From: Owenia fusiformis
Lineage: Eukaryota; Annelida; Polychaeta; Sabellida; Oweniidae
Assembly (NCBI GenBank): GCA_903813345.2
Contig: CAIIXF020000006.1
Location: 23,815,936 to 23,879,935, forward strand
DNA: 64,000 bases
Direction: 5' to 3'
Both the position numbers and the translations under genes were made by a program. Below the pieces are notes generated by a model, which saw only the letters and a list, made by a program, of their open reading frames with translations, was not told the DNA's origin and did not search any database. Of the stretch, positions 1-8,889 are shown in pieces. Position 1 is the stretch's first letter; the number at the start of each line of letters is the position of its first letter.

Positions 1-67
1 CTTAGTGTACTAAATGTTTAATAACATTAAAAATAAATTGATATTAATTATTGGCAAAATGAATAAC

Positions 68-164
68 CGGAGGATGTCGTGATGATATACTTCGGGCGGA
101 GGATATCGTGACGATATACTCCGGAAAACCCAATATGCGGAGGATATTGTGACGATATACTCTG
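68..164. repeat. Three copies of a palindromic 27-29 bp unit
   Basis: Three copies start near 68, 97 and 138. Each has the core GGATATCGTGACGATATACT or a one- or two-base variant. The core is a near-perfect palindrome (ATATCGT/ACGATAT about a central G), and the outer CGGAG/CTCCG pair extends the stem. Confidence 0.8.
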
Positions 165-251
165 CTTGTTGATTTCCCGCCAAATTGACTCTATTTGGCA
201 TGAAATTCATTTTGCAATGATATTACACTCCTTGTAACCTTGTAGGATAAT

Positions 252-375
252 AAGGACATCCTATGATTTTTCAGAATATCATTTTAATCTACTCGTTTGC
301 TTTGCTCTCTCGTGCTGATATCAATATCACCTCGTAGGTAAAAATGATATTCCTCAAAATCATAGGATATCCTAT
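252..375. repeat. Inverted repeat (MITE-like hairpin)
   Basis: Arms of about 28 bp, beginning ATCCTATGATTTTTCAG and ending in its approximate reverse complement near 372, flank about 65 bp of spacer. The size suggests a small non-autonomous DNA transposon or an isolated hairpin. No coding content. Confidence 0.6.
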
Positions 376-1338
376 AATTATCTTGAGTAAAATGACTGAG
401 AAAACGATTTATTTTGAGATGGGCGATTAAGTTTGCACTTCGCATTTTAGGGGTAAATCAGAGAATTTTGAGCATGTGAAAGTTCAGTGATGTACTGCAC
501 GTGGTGCACCAAAGTCCTGAACGCTAGAAACTCTATTTTTGGTCAGGAGTCATTTTCAAAATTGTTTCCTTTCACTGGAACTCACATTTTTGCTGATCTT
601 TTGCCTCCTATATATTTGAAGAGCACATTGTGCAAGTAATGGAAATAAAAGACAATTGAATTACACAATCTATATTTGAATTAAATTCGGGGGAGTCTAT
701 GTCTGATGATGCCCTTGAGCTATTTATTTTGGATTTATTTTTCTGACCTATCCAGAAAGTGGTAAAAACATGGGGATTTTAACAGGCCTTTGCTGAAAAA
801 AGTTCTAGATCTTTGCCCTTAAATGTTCCAAATGAACGGAATTGGTCAAAAATTGGGATATTTCACTTGTCTTACGATTTTGCGATTGTCTGACAAAGGT
901 AAAACTTCCAGCAAACCGGTAAAAAAATCTTAAAATGGACCAAAATGAAGCAAAGGCAAATTTTAACCTAATTTGGTATTTAATCAAATTAAGCAGTGAT
1001 TAAGCACATTTGAAAGGGTTTTCACCAAATTCACCATCAGGTGGCTCTTAAAAAGATTTGCCGAAAATATTCGAACCCCCTCCTGTCAAATGCAAATTCA
1101 AATTGTTAATGTCAAACTAGGAAAGTAGCACAAAAAGCAAAGCATAATTAGTTGCATGTGCTTTCGTACTTTCATCAAAACTATCTGCTTGAAGCATCAT
1201 GAAGCGAAGCATCATGACAATATTCATTTTGTATTCATGTTTGTAACACTGAGTAGCAATACTCAGACATGTAATATGACCTCGACTATTATCAACTCAA
1301 ATTATTCATTTCCAATTTGTTTATTGTTTTTCATCAAG

Positions 1339-1599
1339 AATGTTCTGGCTCAATCGGGATGGATTTCTTTGTACCAGACGCGAATGACAATACAAAATAC
1401 TATACGTGCCGCGAGAATCGGCCAGTAAATCTCGACTGCCCAGCTGGTCTATGTGTTCCTGATGACTTCACCCTAGGTTTTGAGAACCCTTGTACGGAAC
1501 GGTGCAGTGTTGTAACAGCACGACCAACTCCTAAACAAACTTCAAAGCCTACCAACGCACCCACAGAACCGCCACAGACTGTCACATCAATCATGGAAA
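1339..1599 (+). other. Exon: first six-Cys chitin-binding-like module and T/P linker
   Basis: The acceptor is TTTTTCATCAAG before 1339 and the donor is GTAAGA at 1600. Both ends are phase 1, so this is a shuffling-competent module exon. It encodes a domain opening with CSGSIGMDFFVPDAN and ending FENPCTERC, followed by a linker rich in Thr and Pro. The same module is repeated in the next exon with identical Cys spacing. Confidence 0.65.
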
Positions 1600-4500
1600 G
1601 TAAGAATTTTCTCAGTATAACGGTTTTTATCCAAATGTATCCGTGCATACTGAGCGAGAGGTTGAGCGAAAGGTCTTATTACTACAAATACAGAATACAC
1701 GTTAAAAAACTTATCTCACTACTTTACAGCCATTATTTACATTCATTACATTATATTTCATCTTAATCATTGAATTTTCAGATCAGTGCTTCGGGACAAT
1801 AGGGCAGTGGTTCATTCAGGATTTCTTCGACAATACTAAATACTGGGAGTGCGTAGATCAACGTCCACACCACCGAGATTGTGCACCTAAGTCTTGCGTG
1901 CCTGGCGACTATGGTGCTGGTTTCAACAACCCTTGCACAGAACATTGTGGGGCCACTTCAGAACCAGATGAACCATCAGAGGAAGAGGATTGCTCAGGTA
2001 GCAAGAATACTAAAGGATGTAGCAAAGAGAGCAGTAAAGAGTCTAGCAAAGAGAGCAGTAAAGAGTGTGGAAGTAAAGGAAGCAAAGGGTGCAGCAAAGA
2101 GAGCAGCAAAGAGAGTAGCAAAGAGAGCAGTAAAGAGTGCGGCAGTAAAGGAAGCAAAGGGTGCAGCAAAGAGAGCAGTAAAGAGAGTAGCAAAGAAACC
2201 AGTAAAGAGTCCAGCAAAGAGACCAGTGACGAGTGCGGCTCTAAAGGTAGCAAAGGGTGCAGCAAAGAGAGTAGTAAAGGAGACAGTAAAGAGAGCAGCA
2301 AAGGAGACAGTAAAGAAAGTAGTAAAGGTTCAAAGGAAGGCAAGGGAAGGCGAAGAAGGGGAACACAAAAATCTAAGGAAAGTGGATCTAAAGGTGGCTC
2401 GAAGGAAAGTGGATCTAAAGGGGGTTCAAAGGAAAGTGGATCTAAAGGGGGCTCAAAGGAAAGTGGATCTAAAGGGGGCTCAAAGGAAAGTGGATCTAAA
2501 GGGGGCTCAAAGGAAAGTGGATCTAAAGAGGGCTCGAAGGAAAGTGGATCTAAAGGGGGCTCAAAGGAAAGTGGATCTAAAGGAGGTTCGAAGGAAAGTG
2601 GATCTAAAGAGGGCTCGAAGGAAAGTGGATCTAAAGGGGGCTCGAAGGAAAGTGGATCTAAAGGGGGCTCAAAGGAAAGTGGATCTAAAGGAGGTTCAAA
2701 GGAAAGTGGATCTAAGGAAAGTGGCTCGAAAGAAAGTGGATCTAAAGGGGGCTCAAAGGAATGTGGATCTAAAGCGGGCTCAAAGGAATGTGGATCTAAA
2801 GGGGGCTCAAAGGAAAGTGGATCTAAAGGGGGCTCAAAGGAAAGTGGATCTAAAGGAGGTTCAAAGGAAAGTGGATCTAAAGGGGGTTCGAAGGAAAGTG
2901 GATCTAAAGGGGGCTCGAAGGAAAGTGGATCTAAGGAAAGTGGCTCGAAAGAAAGTGGATCTAAAGGGGACTCAAAGGAAAGTGGATCTAAAGGCGGCTC
3001 AAAGGAAAGTGGATCTAAAGGGGGCTCAAAGGAAAGTGGATCTAAAGGGAACTCAAAGGAAAGTGGATCTAAAGGCGGCTCAAAGGAAAGTGGATCTAAA
3101 GGGGGCTCAAAGGAAAGTGGATCTAAAGGCGGCTCAAAGGAAAGTGGATCTAAAGGGGCCTCGAAGGAAAGTGGATCTAAGGAAAGTGGATCCAAAGGTA
3201 CCTCGAAGGAAAGTGGGTCTAAAGGAAGTGAATCGAAGGAAAGTGGATCTAAAAGTGACAGCAGTAGATACTCTGACACCTCCAATTCGGAATCTTCTGA
3301 AGAGAGTGGTCCATCCAAGACAACCGAATGGCAGTTTGAGCGATGTAATGTGGATAGTTGTGATGGTAAGCGATGCCCCAATAATACCATTTATCTTTTT
3401 TTATCGCACTTTGAAAAAGTGCTTTATTGTCGTCGTCTTGTGCTGTTGGGCGGGCGTGCGGGCGTGCGGGCGTGCGGGCGGGCGGGCGGGCGGCACATAA
3501 ACCAAATCTTGTCATCAAATTTCCAGGATAACTGATTATTAGGTTAAGGGCATGCTGGGTAAACTACGTGGCGGCCATTTTGAATTTTTCAACAAATCTT
3601 GTCATCAAAATTCCAGGAAAACCACTTATCCGTTCAACTTGAAATTTTTACAGATGCAAGAGCAGACTATTGCCAAGATCTGATTAGGTTTTGGGTATGC
3701 TGGCTGAATTACATGGTGGCCATTTTGAATTTTTCAATTTGGCGGCCCTTTTGAATTTTTCAACTTGCTCCAAATTGACAATTTTTTTTAAAAAACATCT
3801 ACAAGTTCTCAGAAGTTCAAATCTGACCTTAGATTTCAGATTTGACCTTTCGTTCACCTTCAGTGACCTTGAAAAGGTCAAAAAAGTTGATTTTCGAAAT
3901 TGATATTTTGGATTTAAATTTAGGTCAGCTTAATTACAAAACACCTACTGAGGTCTGAAAAAGTAAAATTTTCGAGGTCGAAGGTCAAGGTCATTAAACT
4001 AGGTCACAAATGATGTTATCCAAGTTTCTCAAAGTTTGAGACTACAAATCAATTTTTGTCATCAAAATTCCAAGAAAACCGCTCACCTGTTCCACTTGAA
4101 ATTTTTACACATGCAATTGCAGACTAGTGCCAAGATCTGATTAGGTTTAGGGCATGCTGGGTAAATTACGTGGCGGCCATTTTGAATTTTTAAACAAATC
4201 TTGTCATCAAAATTCCAGGAAAACCACTTATCCGTTCAACTTGAAATTTTTACAGATGCAAGAGCAGATTATTGCCAAGATCTGATTAGGTTTTGGGTAT
4301 GCTGGCTGAATAACATGGTGGCCATTTTGAATTTTTCAATTTGGCGGCCATTTTGAATTTTTCAACTTGCTCCAAATTGACCAAATTTTTTTTTTAAAAC
4401 ATCTACAAGTTCTCAGAAGTTCAAATCTGACCTTAGATTTCAGATTTGACCTTTCGTTGACCTTCAGTGACCTTGAAAAGGTCAAAAATTTGATTTTCTA

Positions 4501-7332
4501 AATTGACATTTTGGATTTAAAAGGTCAGCTTAATTACAAAGGACCTACTGAGGTCTGAAAAAGTGAAATTTTCAAGGTCGAAGGTCATCAAATTAGGTCA
4601 CAAACAATGTTATCTAAATTTTCCCAAAGTTCAAGACTACAAATAAATTCTTGTCATCAAAATTGCAGGAAAACCGCTAACCTTGTCAACTTGAAATGTT
4701 TACAGATGCAAGAGCAGACTAGTACCAAGGTCTGATTAGGTTTTGGTCATGCTGGGTAAATTGCATGGTGGCCAGTTTGCTCTTCAAAGTGCGATATTTA
4801 TCACTGTGTGTCTTGTTCAGTCCCAGATTGCTCATAGACTAAAATGCATGGATATGTTGTAATTTAATTAAGGTCACTGCATCTAAACAACAACATCACA
4901 ATGTGTACATGTATAATATTTCAAATTTTAGATGATATTCATATGATTATTATCCACAAACTATAACGCAGTAAATGATAGTTTGTTCTTTTTCTTTATA
5001 GCTATTTTATGCAACCACAGAAGAGCCATTGACTACTTTGTTGAGTCGATAAACTCTGATTGCATTTTCGAATCAATCCAGTGTAGTTTGGAAGATGTAC
5101 GAGCCGTAAGTTTCACAAGTTTCATTTCTACAGTTTGGACCATGAATAAATGAGAAGTCGATTTTTTTCACCATTACCAAACCAAGGTGGTTTGAAAGTC
5201 CATAGCTTCCAATTATGCATATATCCTAAAATTTGTATATTTTGCATTTTGTATACTCTCATTCACTGATGTATGGTCTCTTGAAAATTCTCCTATTTTC
5301 AACATGGGAAATCCATGCTTCAGCAAATCCATGACTCTTTTATTTATGGTCCAAACTGTGTATAGTATCACAAAGCATAAAACAAACAAAATAATCCAAG
5401 TCTATAAAACTGTTTATTTAAATAGAGTCAACCACACTTGCTCAAAGTATACCCAATTCTAGCAAATTATCTTCGTGTCATTAAGGTATTTGCCATTGGA
5501 ACCATTGCCATATTTGTTATATTCAATTTAACTTCTTACTCTATTCAAAAGGGAAACTGCCAAAGTGACTCTGGTGAAAGTGTGGCAGGTCCACCAATGG
5601 GCTATAACACAGAGCGAGTACGCTCCAGATTGAACACATTCTATGTCGAAACAAATGCTAGTCCAAGATACTGTATTCAGCCACCTCCACCTATGAATGT
5701 AACAGTCGACATTTCATATGAAACAGACATCGACGGATGCCCTGATCCTGAAAAACAACGCTGCTTTCTAGGGAACTTCCATAGTCTGGTTGACAGCATA
5801 GGAATCCCAGACATTTGCACATGTAAATCCGATGTACAGTATTTGTGTAATCGAGCATATGAGTTCGATATTTCATTGACAATATCCGGCAGCAAGATTG
5901 ACAGGGAGACATTCAGGATTGTTGATATGGTCAAGGATGCTGTGAAGGGGGCAGTTGGATTTGATTGTGACTTCATAAAAGCCGTATCCATAATTGGGGA
6001 TGAACCTGAGTGAGTAGAGTTTCCGCACTTTTGGTGACCGTATTATCAACCAATCAAATGGTAGAACTAATATCATTAAAAGCGTCAATTTAAAAATTCC
6101 AAGGTGCAATGCTTATCAATTGTCATGGTATTTGGACCAATACTAACGAAATACCAGACCCATTCATCTTATTTACTGAACACCAGTATATTTAGACACA
6201 AGTGATAAGGACAAAAAGGACAACCAAAATACACAGATAAAAAAAGTAGATAACCCCCAACACCCTAAACAATTATCTAATGAATATCTATATTTTGAAA
6301 TCACTTGTCTTATATGAATCTCATTTCTGTCACAATTTAATTCGAATATGAAACTGTGACTCGTCATGAACACATATTCACTGGTACCACACTCTTAAAA
6401 CTAGTTACCGAAACGTTTCGGTGACAGAATGTTGTCCTCCAAGAGTCCTGCTATATTTTGAGAAATCAATGAGAAAGAAAAATCTCACCGAAATTTCCAA
6501 CCGGAGCCGTAGTAAACAGAAAAAGCATAATCAAGAGCAGTACCGGTGCTATTGCTGAAGTAAAATTGAGAGCTGGTGTCTTTCTTGCTGGTTCTGAGAT
6601 AAGGTGTGTAAGCCCTGCATGATATTTTATATCTTTTTGTATCATATTGCAGTTCGTCTACTGAAAGTGGCTCCGGTGAGGAGAGTGGAGACGATAACTT
6701 GACAACTACTGCACCAACAAGAGCACCGATCACACGTGCACCCACCACACCCGCACCCACAACAAAACTAGCAACAACCACACTGGCACCCACAACTCCA
6801 ATCACCAAAAAGATGCTGGTCACAACGGTAGAGTACCTCGCTGACTCTTGCCCTTCGACCATGGACCAAATATTGCTCAACTCTGCCCTGTCTGTTATTG
6901 TCACTGGTTTTGATCTGTATTCAATCTGTGATGACTGTACCTCCGAGACTAGCCTTGGGTACTCCTGCACGGTGGGCGAGCCTGGATCTGTCACTATCAG
7001 TGGCAAGTGTATCGTACGTGGAACTGATCGAGCCAAGCTGGAAAGTGTCGGTCGCGCCATTAAACCCGTCCTGGAGCTACAGAACAATCTTCCAACTGGT
7101 TTCACTGTCCAAGCCGTAGTTGTAGGCGATGTTGGTAAGAATTCATTTTGATTTTATATAAATATTATCTATAACTAAAAGGGCCTGAGTGTTTTGTGTT
7201 TCTTTGTACAAGTAGCCTTTTGGCTATTTTGGTATCATTGTTTGCGTGTAACGAATAATAAAAGATGATACAATGAACGATAATAAACAATTTATTTAAA
7301 TATAACTTTTATTTTCAGAAGTACTACCGTAA
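1339..7332 (+). CDS. Secreted mosaic protein: chitin-binding-like modules, S/K/G/E repeat, lipase-type tail, duplicated Cys domain (5' end missing)
   Basis: Exons in compatible phase: 1339-1599, 1782-3365, 5002-5105, 5552-6009, 6653-7134, 7319-7332 (stop TAA). Introns are GT-AG. The first two exons each carry a six-Cys module (C-x19-C-x9-C-x4-C-x12-C-x3-C, with KYYTC or KYWEC and a following Cys-Pro or Cys-Ala), resembling peritrophin-A/CBM14 chitin-binding modules but lacking one canonical Cys position. A Thr/Pro linker joins them. Exon 2 continues into about 400 residues of SKESS and SKESGSKGG repeats. The next two exons match the end of the pancreatic lipase catalytic domain: CNHRRAIDYFVESI, then a GNC...PPMGYNT...FYVETN stretch. 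The Ser-Asp-His triad regions are not visible. The rest is two copies of an unrecognised domain separated by a TTTAPTRAPITRAPTT mucin-like linker. The order suggests an extracellular or matrix protein with an inactive or incomplete lipase part. Joining of all exons into one transcript is inferred. Confidence 0.65.
2374..3256 (+). repeat. 27-bp coding minisatellite (SKESGSKGG)n, about 32 units
   Basis: The unit is close to GGAAAGTGGATCTAAAGGGG plus GCTCAAA. It encodes nine residues, SKESGSKGG, with variants carrying E, A, D, N or T in place of the second G. It is a multiple of three and lacks stop codons, so several other frames on both strands also stay open here; I treat those as shadows because only this frame continues from the Cys module into the lipase-tail exon. 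Each unit carries a Ser-x-Glu, the consensus of secretory-pathway Fam20C kinase. Confidence 0.9.
3448..3493 (+). repeat. GGGCGTGC/GGGC tandem tract
   Basis: About 45 bp of near-perfect G-run repeat (GGGCGTGCGGGCGTGCGGGC and then GGGC units), starting roughly 80 bp after the donor at 3366. At least eight G-runs of three lie on the + strand, giving clear G-quadruplex potential in the nascent RNA and non-template strand. Confidence 0.8.
3541..4780 (+). repeat. Two-and-a-bit tandem copies of a ~600-bp dispersed repeat
   Basis: Near-identical blocks starting about 3541, 4143 and 4737 all begin with AGGTTWWGGKCATGCTGGGTAAA and run through CTTGTCATCAAAATTCCAGG, GATGCAAGAGCAGA, CATCTACAAGTTCTCAGAAG and TGACCTTGAAAAGGTCAAA. 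The repeat fills most of the intron 3366-5001. It is rich in AGGTCA/TGACCT half-sites. A related copy in opposite orientation lies near 50.0-50.6 kb. Confidence 0.85.
5130..5359. mobile_element. MITE with ~27-bp terminal inverted repeats
   Basis: Left end ACAGTTTGGACCATGAATAA and right end TTATTTATGGTCCAAACTGT are inverted copies. The element is about 230 bp, internal to the intron 5106-5551, with TA-like flanks. It has no coding content and is probably a Tc1/mariner-type non-autonomous element. Confidence 0.7.
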
Positions 7333-8889
7333 AAGGAGCATACAGACCAGTGATAACCAAAAATGGACAATGTCAAAATATATGACTGAAAATGTATAGT
7401 TGCTCAATCACCAAATTAACTTATTTTTATAAATACGTGTGACAAATCTGTATATTATTATGACTTTGATTGACTAATGTATGTTGGAGTAGCAGTGTCC
7501 ATCATGATCGTTTGGCAACAAAAGGAAAAAACATACTTCGGAGGGATGAGCGATTCACCTCTTGGTTCATACCCTCCCATCACTAGGTTTAGATCACTTA
7601 TATCAAAGCCAGTTTATGCTCGGCGAATTTTAAAAAATCAAATTTCTCATGAATTTCCAAATTATTGTAATAAACGAAAAATGAAAGATTCAATCTTTGA
7701 CAGACTTTAGTATGCTTTGTTATCAAATGAATCCTTCCGATCGTTTAATGGAGTGAAATGTATGAGAAGTCCCTGTTACAAATTGTTAGAAACAAGAAAC
7801 CTCATTTTAGAATCCTCTGAATAACAATTATCTTTTTCCAGACTATATTATATTAAATCCATTTTGTTCACATTACGAACTTGAACTCAAAACGAGAATG
7901 TAACACGTACAAAATGCAAACAATTAAATGAAACTGAATACCCACTAAATAATGAATACGATGAATAATGTAATTTATGTTGATAACGCAGAGATTCAGT
8001 AATGAGAAATAAAGAATTTAATTAAGACATAATATCTAGTATTCGTGTTTATTTTTTTGAAAAAGTTGGTATAGTTTGAGACCATGAGTGCTGTTCCTTC
8101 ACCTTCATGGATATCATCTACTATATCTAATATTAAAAACTTTGAATATACCGATTTTTTGAAGAAGTCCAAAAATAAAGATATACAAACGTTTCCTTTG
8201 TTGAACTTATAATTATTTATTGAGAAACCTTATTATGATAATACTAGATTCGCTATACTCATTATAATTCCCACCAAATCTGAAATGTGAGAAAATCAAT
8301 TTTTTTAATACTAGAAATAGGAAAATATCGGGAATGAAAATTCAAAACTTCATTTGATAAGCTTACAAAAATCACCGTTCCTATGTAGGCAAATGGCACG
8401 ATGAAATAATTTGATTTGTGCAACATTAACAAAAAATGCTTCAGAAGTCAGAACTTATGTTTGTATGACCTGATTCTAACTCAAGATATGATTGTGAATA
8501 TACCCATAGCGATAGCTTAACTTCGCAGATAAACTCTTTAAACTATAGATATTTCAATTCATTCATGTAAAATTCATTTCATATTGAAACTTCTGTATTA
8601 TGTCAGAAAAATACATTTGAGATCGTTGAGATTTCATCAGACTCAGAATATGAGGCAATTTGTAAACGCCTGAGAGTGTAAAGTACGGCAAGCCGTTGAG
8701 GGTACATATATGATGTAGTTCTCCTGAACACACATTCAAGTGTCTGCTGTCACAGAACTTTGGACTTGATTATCAAAACAATAGAACCAACATTAGACAT
8801 ATGACAACAGTCCTGCACTTGGCCTGAGAATATCCAAAATGAGATAAAGCAAATAATAAACATTGGTCATACTATTGCAGATCGATCAA
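7333..8889. other. Intergenic region with 3' UTR of the mosaic gene
   Basis: AT-rich DNA with no supported exon. A candidate polyadenylation signal AATAAA lies at 8008-8013, about 680 bp after the stop codon, in a context compatible with a 3' UTR end. The remainder should hold the promoter of the GH31 gene. I could not identify a TATA box with confidence. Confidence 0.45.

Larger units (their letters stand above)
1..1338. other. Upstream non-coding DNA or intron of the mosaic gene
   Basis: I find no exon that I can support here. The first recognisable exon begins at 1339 in phase 1, so at least one upstream exon (start codon, signal peptide) must lie before the window or be too short to see. 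The stretch holds a tandem palindromic repeat near its left edge and a hairpin at 252-375, both listed separately. Confidence 0.5.

Noticed and set aside
1909-3390. 493-codon open frame on the minus strand, and a 539-codon frame on + at 1881-3500
   Set aside because: Both run over the 27-bp minisatellite, which lacks stops in several frames. Neither continues into flanking exons or conserved motifs.
6485-7105. 206-codon minus-strand frame
   Set aside because: It is antisense to the Thr/Pro and Cys-domain exon of the mosaic gene and shows no conserved motif.
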